Assembly: GCA_010092805.1 (NCBI GenBank)
Contig: JAADYY010000565.1
Span: forward strand, 1 to 24,366
DNA: 24,366 nucleotides
Direction: 5' to 3'
Source of the DNA: Chloroflexota bacterium
GTDB taxonomy: Bacteria; Chloroflexota; Anaerolineae; Aggregatilineales; Phototrophicaceae
Made by a program: the position numbers and the translations under genes
The notes under the pieces: generated by a model
Databases searched by the model: none
Seen by the model: the letters and a program-made list of their open reading frames with translations, nothing else
What the model was told of the DNA's origin: nothing
Part shown: in pieces, positions 7,666-15,130 of the stretch
Layout of the letters: the number at the start of each line of letters is the position of its first letter
Position numbering within the stretch: the stretch's first letter is position 1

Positions 7666-7683
7666 TTGTGAAGGATAACACAT
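7666..7683 (-). promoter_or_regulatory. Candidate Rex operator upstream of rex
   Basis: The plus-strand sequence TTGTGA, six bases, ACACAT matches the general Rex-box plan TTGTGA-N6-TCACAA at 10 of 12 positions. It lies about 33 bp upstream of the chosen rex start, where a repressor would block its own transcription. It is a pattern match only. Confidence 0.4.
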
Positions 7684-7815
7684 CTCATCTTACCATTACG
7701 GCAAGCTTTCAGCCAGATAGGTTTTGAACTTCTTGAAGCCCGCCTTAATAGATCTGTAAAAATTAATCCATCGCCGCCGCAAGCGCAGCCAATCGCCAAT
7801 TGTTCTCACCCTTCT

Positions 7816-7845
7816 TTGTCCCTTCTCAGGTTCAGCATTTATACT
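7816..7845 (+). promoter_or_regulatory. Promoter of the exporter operon
   Basis: TTGTCC (7816-7821), an 18-bp spacer and TATACT (7840-7845) form a plausible sigma-70-type promoter. The start near 7852 gives a leader of about 35 bases to the first adaptor gene. Confidence 0.5.
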
Positions 7846-7887
7846 TATCCTAAGGGAAAGTGACGGCCCAGCGTAAATGTGAGGCAT

Positions 7888-9270
7888 ATGTACGTCAGAC
7901 GCTCGTTGTTTGTGTTGATATTGCTGATCTTCGTGGTGCCGATTGCCGTGTTTCGCAATCAGGCCATGGAGATGCAGCAGAGTGACCGTGCCCCGGTCGA
8001 TATTCAGCAGGCGGTGGTGGCACGCGGCGATGTCGAGGTGACGGTGAACGCCATCGGGACTATCGAAGCGGAACGCACCGCGCGCTTGAGTTTCGATGGC
8101 GGCGGGCGGGTCCGCGATGTGCTGTTCGATGTGGGCGATTTTGTGCTGGCCGGCGACGTGTTGGTGGAGCTGGAAAATGACGCGCAGGTCATCGCCGTCG
8201 ATCAGGCCGAAATCGCGTTACAAATGGCGGAGTTGCAGCGGCAGCAGCTTTTCGAAGGCCCGGATGAGGGGCAGATCGCCGTTGCCGAAGCCAACATCAC
8301 CAGCGCGCGTGGGGCGCTGGCTGCGATTGCGGGTGCGGTTTCGGATGCGGATATTCGGACAGCAGAGTTGGCCGTCGAAAGTGCGCAGGCGGCTTATGAT
8401 GACGCTGTCTTCGCGCGGACACGGGCATCTGGCGGCCAGCCGGATGAAGCCTACGCATTGCTCGATGCGCGCGTCGGCCAAGCCTCGTTCGAGCTTGAGA
8501 TCGCGCGGTTGCAGCTTCAGTCGTTACGCAATGGGGCGGGCATCCAGACTGGCCCAGCGGCGGCGCGTGTGCGTCAGGCCGAGCTTGAGTTGGAGCGGTT
8601 GCTGGCCGGGCCAACCGAAGCCCAAATCGATCAAGCCGATGCCCAGATCGAGCGAGCGCAGATCGACCTGGAGAATGCCAACGCGGATCTCGACGCGACT
8701 CGCATCGTTGCGCCGTTCGACGGTTACCTGGCTGCACTCAATGTTGAGCGTGGTGGCTTGATTGTCCCCAGCCTGCCGGTGGCAGAGATCATTGACGTCT
8801 CGCCGCTCACGCTGACTGTGCAGGTGGATGAGATCGACATCCGCCAGATTGAGCCGGGCCTGACTGCGCGCGTACAGGTCGATGCGTTGCCGGGGGTGGA
8901 ACTGCCCGCCAACTTGCAGGAGATCGCATTGGTGTCAACCAACACAGGTGGCATCGTCAGCTATGATGTGCAGGTGCAGTTAGATGCCGACGACGAACGG
9001 GTTCGGGTGGGTATGACCGCGGAGGCGTCGGTGGTGGTCGAAGCACGCCGCGATACCTTGGTGGTGCCCAATGCCTATATACGATTGGATCGCGGGCAGG
9101 ATCGCGCATTTGTGAATTTGCTGCGTGCCGATGGTACGCTGGAAGAAGTGGAAGTAACGTTGGGGTTGCAGGGCCAGGACAGCAGCGAGATCCTTGCGGG
9201 TGTGAGTGAGGGTGATGTGGTGGCTGTCGATCTGTCCGGTGATGCGCTCTTTGGGTTTGGAGGGCCGTGA
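7888..9270 (+). CDS. HlyD/MacA-type membrane-fusion adaptor of an ABC exporter (first copy)
   Basis: A 460-residue protein from the ATG at 7888. A GTG at 7879 is also in frame but has no ribosome site; GAGG precedes the ATG. A single N-terminal membrane helix (about 6-22, RRSLFVLILLIFVVPIAVF) anchors it. Then come a barrel-sandwich half (GTIEAERTARLSFDGGGRVRD), a long Ala/Glu/Gln-rich coiled-coil hairpin of roughly 100-270 with QAEIALQMAELQRQQ and ARVRQAELELERLLAGP, the second half beginning TRIVAPFDGYLAAL, and a beta-barrel domain (LTLTVQVDEIDI). This is the plan of MacA/YknX adaptors, which link an ABC permease to substrate release outside the membrane. The second adaptor starts 4 bp after its stop. 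The substrate cannot be deduced. Confidence 0.88.
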   Translation: MYVRRSLFVLILLIFVVPIAVFRNQAMEMQQSDRAPVDIQQAVVARGDVEVTVNAIGTIEAERTARLSFDGGGRVRDVLFDVGDFVLAGDVLVELENDAQVIAVDQAEIALQMAELQRQQLFEGPDEGQIAVAEANITSARGALAAIAGAVSDADIRTAELAVESAQAAYDDAVFARTRASGGQPDEAYALLDARVGQASFELEIARLQLQSLRNGAGIQTGPAAARVRQAELELERLLAGPTEAQIDQADAQIERAQIDLENANADLDATRIVAPFDGYLAALNVERGGLIVPSLPVAEIIDVSPLTLTVQVDEIDIRQIEPGLTARVQVDALPGVELPANLQEIALVSTNTGGIVSYDVQVQLDADDERVRVGMTAEASVVVEARRDTLVVPNAYIRLDRGQDRAFVNLLRADGTLEEVEVTLGLQGQDSSEILAGVSEGDVVAVDLSGDALFGFGGP

Positions 9271-9274
9271 GACC

Positions 9275-10804
9275 ATGTTGAGACGTTTGCTACGCGCACT
9301 GCGTAATCTTCTTATCGCGCTGATCGTGTTGGGCGGGTTGGCGTTTGGGGCGCTGCAGGCGCTCCAAAACAACCAGAATACAGGTCAGGAAGGTCGAGCG
9401 GCACAGATCATTGATGAGACTGTGGTCGCAGTGACCGATTTGCAGGTATCAGTCAACGCGACCGGGGCTGTCACCCCCATCCGGCAGGTGCCGCTGGCGT
9501 TCGAGCTGCCTGGTACTGTCGCGGAAGTGCTGGTCGAAGAAGGTGACGCAGTTGAGGCCGGTGCCGTGCTCGCCCGGCTCGATACGGCTGATCTGGATGC
9601 AGCGCTGCAGAATGCAGAATTGGCGCTTGATCTCCAGCTTATCGCTTACGAAGCGCTGACCGCGCCACCCCGCACCGAAGATCTCGCGGTGGCGGAGGCT
9701 GGCGTGCAGGTTGCGCAGGCGTCGATTGGTGCTGCTGGCAGTGGCCCGACGGCGGAGCAGATCGAGATCGCCAGAATCCAGACAGAGCAAGCGCGCAATC
9801 AGTTGTGGCAGGCGCAGCTCCAGCGCGATTTGGCGACAATGCCGCAGGACTCGTTCAGCTTTAGTTTTGATGTGGCCAGTCTAATCCCCGACGGCACGGA
9901 AATTTCGCAGGAGACCATCGACCAAATCAACGAGGCGCTCAACGGGTTTCTGCCCAGCCTGCCGTCGGTGCCCGTGCCGTCACGCGAAAGCTTCTCCCCT
10001 GGCCTGACGCAGGCCGAATTCGGTGTGCAAATCGCGGACTCGAACTTCACGGCGGTGCAGTCGGAGGGCGGCGACATCGCTGGGATCACATCAGCGCAGG
10101 CGGCGTTGGTCGCGGCGCAGTCCCAGCTTGATCGGTTGGTAGATGGTGCCTCCGCAACCGATCTTGAGATGGCGCAGCTTGCGGTGCGTCAGGCGGAACT
10201 CGCCGTTGAAGCGACGCGCACGACTGTTGAGCGCGGGGTACTGACCGCGCCGTTCGATGGGGTGGTCGCGCTGAATAATCTGCGGGAAGGTGAGCTGCCA
10301 CCAACGCAAGGGCCGAGTGTGCTGCTGGTCGATCAGCGCGGCTATTACATTGAGATTGCGGTGGATGAGACCGACATCGTCGACATCGCAATGGGGCAGC
10401 CCGTCGAACTCCGCTTCGATGCGTTGCCGGGCACGGTGATCCCCGGCGTGGTGACGCGCGTCGCGGTCGCGCCGACGGTGCTGGGCCAGTTGGTGACTTA
10501 CACGGTGCAGGTGACACTCGCGCCCACCAACGAACCCGTGCGCATTGGCATGAGCACCACCGCCACCATCATTCTGGATGAGGTCACCGAGGTTCTGGTG
10601 CTTGCGAACCGCTTCATCCGCATCGATACCGATACGGACGAGGCGTTTGTCGTCATCGAAAATGATGCTGGGCGCTTCGAGGAAGTGCCAGTCGTGTTGG
10701 GGTTGCGCAGCGAGACGGAAAGCGAAATCGTCAGCGGCCTGCAAGCCGGGGATCGTGTGGTGTTGCTGCCGCGTGCGCAGTTCGACCTCTTCGGCGGCAA
10801 TTAG
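9275..10804 (+). CDS. HlyD/MacA-type membrane-fusion adaptor (second copy)
   Basis: A 509-residue protein from the ATG at 9275, which follows GGAGGG and lies 4 bp after the first adaptor; a longer frame opening inside the previous gene is unsupported. The membrane helix is at about 8-30 (ALRNLLIALIVLGGLAFGA). A barrel-sandwich half follows (PGTVAEVLVEEGDAVEAGAVLARLDTADL), then a coiled-coil hairpin interrupted by an extra segment of about 75 residues rich in Ser, Phe and Pro (from SFSFSFDVASLIPDG to the NFTAVQSEGG region), then VLTAPFDGVVAL and the barrel (YYIEIAVDETDIV). It is a paralogue of the preceding gene with the same domain order. The inserted segment in the hairpin makes it longer and may separate the roles of the two adaptors. 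The ABC ATPase follows after 47 bp. Confidence 0.86.
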   Translation: MLRRLLRALRNLLIALIVLGGLAFGALQALQNNQNTGQEGRAAQIIDETVVAVTDLQVSVNATGAVTPIRQVPLAFELPGTVAEVLVEEGDAVEAGAVLARLDTADLDAALQNAELALDLQLIAYEALTAPPRTEDLAVAEAGVQVAQASIGAAGSGPTAEQIEIARIQTEQARNQLWQAQLQRDLATMPQDSFSFSFDVASLIPDGTEISQETIDQINEALNGFLPSLPSVPVPSRESFSPGLTQAEFGVQIADSNFTAVQSEGGDIAGITSAQAALVAAQSQLDRLVDGASATDLEMAQLAVRQAELAVEATRTTVERGVLTAPFDGVVALNNLREGELPPTQGPSVLLVDQRGYYIEIAVDETDIVDIAMGQPVELRFDALPGTVIPGVVTRVAVAPTVLGQLVTYTVQVTLAPTNEPVRIGMSTTATIILDEVTEVLVLANRFIRIDTDTDEAFVVIENDAGRFEEVPVVLGLRSETESEIVSGLQAGDRVVLLPRAQFDLFGGN

Positions 10805-10851
10805 GCCGTGGCTGAGACCAGTTGCGAGACAAGTTAATGGAGTGAACGAAC

Positions 10852-11697
10852 GTGTTTGGCATTCTGACGCGACGCAGCAAAAACGGACATGTCGCGACCG
10901 AACCACTGGAACGTAAAGTCGTCATCGACATTCGCGGCATCACCAAAATGTATAAGATGGGTGATGTTGAGGTGCATGCGTTGCGCGGCGTCGATCTCAA
11001 GATTTACCAGGGGGAGTTCGTCTCGATCATGGGGCCGTCTGGCTCCGGCAAGAGCACGCTGATGAACATCCTCGGCGCGCTTGACCAGCCGACGACGGGC
11101 GAATTCTTCCTTGATGATACCGATGTCAGCAAACTCAGCGAGGCGGATCTGGCCCGCGTGCGCAACAAAAAGATCGGCTTTGTGTTCCAAAGCTTCAACC
11201 TGCTCAAGCGGACGACGGCGCTGCGACAGGTGGAACTGCCGCTCATCTACGGCGGGGCACCAGGGCGCGCCAAAAAAGCCAAAGCCGCGCTGGAGGCGGT
11301 TGGGCTGGAACGCCGTGTCGATCACTTGCCCAGCGAGCTATCGGGTGGGCAGCAGCAGCGCGTCGCCATCGCGCGGGCGCTGGTCAACGAACCGTCCATG
11401 ATCCTTGCGGACGAGCCGACCGGCAACCTCGACTCGCGCAGTGGCACGGAAGTGATGCAGATTTTCCAGTCACTGAACCGCGACCAGGGCATCACGATTG
11501 TCTTTGTGACGCACGACCCCTGGATTGCGCGCCACACCAACCGTGTGATCATGCTGCGCGACGGTAAGGTGATCGCGGATCGTGAAGTGGCTGAGCCGCT
11601 CATCGCCGGGGAAGCCGAGCGTCCATCCGAGGCCGACGAAATGGAAACGATGTTCAAAGACGCCTATTATGGCGGCGGCCAGGACGAATACAATTAA
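10852..11697 (+). CDS. ABC exporter ATPase, MacB/LolD/YknY type
   Basis: A 281-residue ATP-binding subunit starting at GTG, with GGAG about ten bases upstream. Seen in order: Walker A GPSGSGKS (61-68), Q-loop VFQSF (111-115), signature LSGGQQQR (163-170), Walker B MILADE (183-188) followed by PTGNLD, and the switch His in FVTHD (H221). All catalytic parts are intact. The MxDVxVxALRGVDL opening and DEPTGNLDSRSG are typical of the group that powers FtsX-like permeases (LolD, MacB N-domain, YknY). The C-terminal tail beyond the switch (AEPLIAGEAERPSEADEMETMF and on) is family-atypical and acidic. It should work with the two permeases directly downstream. Confidence 0.94.
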   Translation: MFGILTRRSKNGHVATEPLERKVVIDIRGITKMYKMGDVEVHALRGVDLKIYQGEFVSIMGPSGSGKSTLMNILGALDQPTTGEFFLDDTDVSKLSEADLARVRNKKIGFVFQSFNLLKRTTALRQVELPLIYGGAPGRAKKAKAALEAVGLERRVDHLPSELSGGQQQRVAIARALVNEPSMILADEPTGNLDSRSGTEVMQIFQSLNRDQGITIVFVTHDPWIARHTNRVIMLRDGKVIADREVAEPLIAGEAERPSEADEMETMFKDAYYGGGQDEYN

Positions 11698-11735
11698 ACT
11701 GCTGCTGGAAACCTGATCAGATTATCACGGGTGAC

Positions 11736-12971
11736 ATGAGTCTTTTCGAGAGTTTGCGCATCGCGGTTGCCGGGTTGGTGACCAACCGCCTCCGTGCTGT
11801 CCTGACAACGCTGGGGATCATCATCGGCGTCGGCGCGGTGATCGGGTTGGTCAGCCTGGGGCGTGGAGTCGAATTGTTTGTCGCGCAAGAATTCCAATCG
11901 CTGGGGTCGAATCTGTTGTTCGTGTTTTCTTCCCGGCCCGCCAGCGATACGCGCACCACGATTCAACCGCTGAGCACCATTGAGGCGGATGCGCTGGCGA
12001 ATCCAACGATTGCGCCCAGCATTCGGCAGGTGGCACCACAATATCAAGTCGGCGGGCAAATTGTAGCCGGGGCGAACAGCTTCAGACTCGCTATCAGTGG
12101 GTCAACGCCCAATTACACATCGGTGCGCAGTTGGTTTCCCAGCCTCGGTACGTTCATCACCCAGGAGCATGTGACCGATGCAGCACGTGTCGCGGTGCTG
12201 GGTACAACGATTGTCGAGATCCTCTACGGCGATTCGACATTCGACCCAGTGGGCCAATCCGTGCGGATCAATGATCGAGTCTTCACCGTGATCGGTGTGA
12301 TGGAGGAGCGGGCAGCAGGGTTTCTGGGGGACGAGAACGAGGCGGTCTTCATCCCCATTTCAACCGCACAGACCCGCTTGGATCGCGCGCGGACACGCGA
12401 CGGCGGCTTTGAGGTGTCTGTCCTGAACATCCAGGCGGTTGATGAAAGCCGGATGGTAGCGGCAACATTGGAGATCGAGACATATCTCAACGATGCGCAT
12501 GGCATTAACTTTCAGGGCGAGCAGGATTTCACCATTATCAGCCAGGCGGATATTCTGGACTCGCTGGGGGCGATCACCGGGATTCTGACGGCATTTCTCG
12601 GCATGATCGCGGGGATCTCGCTGCTGGTAGGCGGCATCGGCATCATGAATATCATGCTCGTATCGGTGACCGAACGCACCCGCGAGATTGGGCTGCGCAA
12701 AGCGGTTGGCGCGCGCGGCGTCGATATTCTCATGCAATTCCTGATTGAGAGTGTGGTGCTGTCGGTGATCGGCGGTGGGCTGGGGGTGCTGCTGGGAGTC
12801 ATGATCACGCTGTTTGCCGGTGTGCTCGTGCCGGATCTGGCGCTGGGCGTTACCACCGACTCGATTATACTGGCGACGGCAGTGAGCAGCTTTATCGGCA
12901 TCTTCTTCGGCGCGTACCCGGCCAGCCGCGCCGCGCGGTTGCGCCCCATTGATGCACTTCGGTTTGAATAG
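11736..12971 (+). CDS. ABC exporter permease, MacB/FtsX family (first copy)
   Basis: A 411-residue permease. The first membrane helix (about 22-42, VLTTLGIIIGVGAVIGLVSLG) follows the family opening (SLRIAVAGLVTNRLRAVLTTLGI). A large extracytoplasmic MacB-type domain of about 220 residues comes next. The FtsX core then has three helices: the first around 280-310 with GISLLVGGIGIMNIMLVSV and the coupling motif TERTREIGLRKAVGA, a second near 325-355, and a third near 370-395 ending in FGAYPASRAARLRPIDALRFE. MacB-family permeases move substrates from the outer leaflet or extracytoplasmic space by a mechanotransmission cycle rather than through the bilayer. The ribosome site is weak. The second permease begins 15 bp after the stop. 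Confidence 0.92.
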   Translation: MSLFESLRIAVAGLVTNRLRAVLTTLGIIIGVGAVIGLVSLGRGVELFVAQEFQSLGSNLLFVFSSRPASDTRTTIQPLSTIEADALANPTIAPSIRQVAPQYQVGGQIVAGANSFRLAISGSTPNYTSVRSWFPSLGTFITQEHVTDAARVAVLGTTIVEILYGDSTFDPVGQSVRINDRVFTVIGVMEERAAGFLGDENEAVFIPISTAQTRLDRARTRDGGFEVSVLNIQAVDESRMVAATLEIETYLNDAHGINFQGEQDFTIISQADILDSLGAITGILTAFLGMIAGISLLVGGIGIMNIMLVSVTERTREIGLRKAVGARGVDILMQFLIESVVLSVIGGGLGVLLGVMITLFAGVLVPDLALGVTTDSIILATAVSSFIGIFFGAYPASRAARLRPIDALRFE

Positions 12972-12986
12972 TCGGGCGATAACCGG

Positions 12987-14207
12987 ATGATCTTTGAAAA
13001 CATACGTGTGGCCTTAAGCGGGCTGAGTTCAAATAAGCTGCGGTCGGCGCTTACCATGCTGGGGATCACTATCGGGGTTTCGGCGGTGATCGTGTTGGTA
13101 TCGCTGGGGCAGGCGGTCGATGACTTTGTGCGGGCGCAGTTCGCCGGGTTGGGGACAAACCTGCTGGTCGTGTTCCCAGGGGAGAACGAACGCGGCGAGC
13201 AGGTGCCGCTCACCCTGGATGACTCGCGGGCGCTCGAGGATCTGTCGCGTGTGCCGGATGCGCTGTTCGTGATGCCACAGACCAACTTCTCGCGGACAGT
13301 GACGGTGGGAGGCCGCGAGGCGTTTGTGCGCATCCAGGCCGTGACGCAGGATTTCCCAACGGTTCGCAGCCGCGACGTGCTGGAAGGGCGGTTCTTTGAC
13401 CGCGCGGAGTTCGAAGGGCTAGCGCGAGTCGCCGTCATTGGGCTGACGGTGGTTGAGCAATTTTTCCCAGATACCTTCCCGATCAACCAGAACATCCGTA
13501 TTGACGGTGTGACCTTCCGCGTGATTGGTGTGATGGAAGAGGCCGGTGGCAGCGGGTTTGGCGGCGACCAAAACAACCTGATCTTTGTGCCGCTCACGAC
13601 AGCGCAGGCCCGGTTGAGCGGTGAGCGCAATGTGGCGGGTGACCGACCAGTCAGCCAGATCAGTGTGCAGGCGCGTGACGGCGACAGCGTTGAGCTGGTG
13701 GCGGTGCAGGTGCGGCAGGCGCTGCGCGAAGAGCGCCAGATCAGTTTTCGTGCCGAGGACGACTTCTCGATCTTCACGCAAACGGATCTGCTCGATTCGC
13801 TATCGCAGATCACCGGGCTGCTGACGATTTTTCTCGCGGTGATCGCCGGGATCTCGCTGCTGGTGGGTGGCATTGGCATCATGAATATCATGCTTGTCAC
13901 CGTCACTGAGCGCACCCGCGAGATTGGGTTGCGCAAAGCGGTCGGCGCGCAGAAGCAGGACATCGTGCTTCAGTTTTTGATCGAAGCGATGGTGTTGGCC
14001 TTGATCGGCGGTGGCATTGGCATCGCGCTGGCGGTGAGTGGGGCGCTGCTGGTTTCGGGATCGCCGATAGGGCTAACGGTCAACATTCAGCTTTCCAGCG
14101 TCATTTTTGCCACCGCCATCTCGTTGTTTATTGGCGTGTTCTTTGGCGCGTACCCCGCCAACCGGGCGGCGGCGCTCAACCCCATTGACGCCCTGCGTTA
14201 CGAATGA
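12987..14207 (+). CDS. ABC exporter permease, MacB/FtsX family (second copy)
   Basis: A 406-residue paralogue of the preceding permease with the same four-helix, large extracytoplasmic domain layout. It opens IFENIRVALSGLSSNKLRSALTML. The FtsX core repeats GISLLVGGIGIMNIMLV from residue 288, followed by TERTREIGLRKAVGA, and it ends in NPIDALRYE. The extracytoplasmic domains differ far more than the membrane cores, so the pair probably forms a heterodimer with the single ATPase upstream, or the two give alternative homodimers. No ribosome site of note is seen, which fits translational coupling. There is no terminator between its stop and the next promoter at 14228. Confidence 0.92.
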   Translation: MIFENIRVALSGLSSNKLRSALTMLGITIGVSAVIVLVSLGQAVDDFVRAQFAGLGTNLLVVFPGENERGEQVPLTLDDSRALEDLSRVPDALFVMPQTNFSRTVTVGGREAFVRIQAVTQDFPTVRSRDVLEGRFFDRAEFEGLARVAVIGLTVVEQFFPDTFPINQNIRIDGVTFRVIGVMEEAGGSGFGGDQNNLIFVPLTTAQARLSGERNVAGDRPVSQISVQARDGDSVELVAVQVRQALREERQISFRAEDDFSIFTQTDLLDSLSQITGLLTIFLAVIAGISLLVGGIGIMNIMLVTVTERTREIGLRKAVGAQKQDIVLQFLIEAMVLALIGGGIGIALAVSGALLVSGSPIGLTVNIQLSSVIFATAISLFIGVFFGAYPANRAAALNPIDALRYE

Positions 14208-14227
14208 GCGCGCGCGCATTTAAACGA

Positions 14228-14256
14228 TTGTCATCAGTCGGTAATAATGCTATAAT
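14228..14256 (+). promoter_or_regulatory. Strong promoter of the GbsR-like gene with an operator-like palindrome
   Basis: TTGTCA (14228-14233), a 17-bp spacer and TGC-TATAAT (14248-14256) form one of the best promoters in the window. The -10 is embedded in GTAATAATGCTATAATTAC (14241-14259), where seven of nine base pairs around the centre are symmetric. That is a natural place for an autorepressor to bind. Confidence 0.65.
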
Positions 14257-14327
14257 TACAGTTGCGGAAACCCGGCCAGCAGTCGTCAAGCCAATCGAGA
14301 ACGCGAGAAGAGTAGAGGTAAAGCGGG

Positions 14328-14906
14328 ATGTCGGTGAAACCTGAGATGAATGGTGCCAACCCGGAAACGAGCCTGACCAGCGTGCATGACAGTATGCTCG
14401 ACGGGTTGGGCCAACTGGCGACATATTTTGGGTTCAGCAAGGTGATGGGCCAACTGTATGGCGCGATCCTGCTCAGCCCAAAGCCGCTGTGTCTGGATGA
14501 TTTGGTGGAACGGCTGGCGATCTCCAAAGCTAACGCAAGCATGAACATGCGCACGCTGGAGAACATGGGGATGGTGCGGCAGGTGTGGGTACGCGGCGGC
14601 ATTGGGCGGCGCAAATACTACGAGGCCGAGTCGGACTTCATGCAAATCATCACCAACATCCTGAAAGGGCGGGAGATGCGCGATGTGGAACGCGCGCTGG
14701 CCGTCATGGAAACGAACATCAATCAGCTCAACGCGGCCATGCCAGACATGGACGATGAGAGCCGCGAAGTCGCTGAGTTTTATGCCGAACGCATCGAGCA
14801 GATGCAGGCGCTGTTCCGCTTCGCTCAATTGGTGATTTCGACGATTCTGGTGCAAATGAGCAACCTCAATGTTGAGGATGTGTCGCGCATCGAACTGGGA
14901 TCGTGA
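14328..14906 (+). CDS. GbsR/MarR-family transcriptional regulator
   Basis: A 192-residue protein. A winged helix-turn-helix spans about 30-100: LGQLATYFGFSKVMGQLYGAIL, LCLDDLVERLAISKANASMNMRTLENMGMV, then the wing with GGIGRRKYYEAE. This is the pattern of the GbsR subgroup of MarR-like repressors (known for glycine-betaine and membrane-stress genes). The C-terminal half is helical and probably forms the dimer (MRDVERALAVMETNINQLNAAM; FYAERIEQMQALFRFAQLVI). AGAGGT lies upstream of the ATG. It follows the exporter genes in the same direction but has its own promoter, so it may regulate the exporter, itself, or both; the sequence alone does not tell. Confidence 0.88.
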   Translation: MSVKPEMNGANPETSLTSVHDSMLDGLGQLATYFGFSKVMGQLYGAILLSPKPLCLDDLVERLAISKANASMNMRTLENMGMVRQVWVRGGIGRRKYYEAESDFMQIITNILKGREMRDVERALAVMETNINQLNAAMPDMDDESREVAEFYAERIEQMQALFRFAQLVISTILVQMSNLNVEDVSRIELGS

Positions 14907-14936
14907 ACTGGCCGCCAATTTCAATAATTTTTGCCC

Positions 14937-14965
14937 TTGTCGTCGTTGTATCTCTCCAATAAAAT
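14937..14965 (+). promoter_or_regulatory. Promoter of tRNA-Leu (and probably tig)
   Basis: TTGTCG (14937-14942), a 17-bp spacer and TAAAAT (14960-14965). The predicted start near 14972 is about a dozen bases before the mature tRNA end. Confidence 0.6.
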
Positions 14966-14983
14966 TAACTATCTGCTGTACTG

Positions 14984-15065
14984 GGGGGAGTGGCGGAATT
15001 GGCAGACGCGCATGACTTAGGATCATGTCTCTTATGAGGTGAGGGTTCGAGTCCCTCCTTCCCCA
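14984..15065 (+). tRNA. tRNA-Leu(UAG)
   Basis: A class II tRNA of about 82 bases. The acceptor GGGGGAG (14984-14990) pairs with CTTCCCC (15058-15064) with one G-U, and A15065 is the discriminator. The anticodon stem CATGA/TCATG encloses CTTAGGA, so the anticodon is TAG (15018-15020), reading CUN leucine codons. The short variable arm CTC-TTAT-GAG and the T arm GAGGG-TTCGAGT-CCCTC are present. CCA is not encoded; the next bases are CAC. Confidence 0.95.
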
Positions 15066-15130
15066 CACGTCGCCTAGCCCGCTCACAGCCAACCGCCCAT
15101 GTACCCATCACTTCTGCAAGGATTGACCTC

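Noticed and set aside
12609..13945. Near-identical stretches in the two permeases as a recombination repeat
   Set aside because: The identity covers the conserved FtsX core at protein level, while the DNA differs at many third positions, so conservation explains it.
12512..13963. Antisense open frame of 483 codons across the two permease genes
   Set aside because: It is Ser/Arg/Thr-rich without any domain and crosses two genuine genes; it repeats a segment only because the permeases are paralogues.
14286..15092. Antisense frame of 268 codons over the GbsR-like gene and tRNA
   Set aside because: It runs through the tRNA-Leu gene and has no recognisable domain, so it is a shadow.
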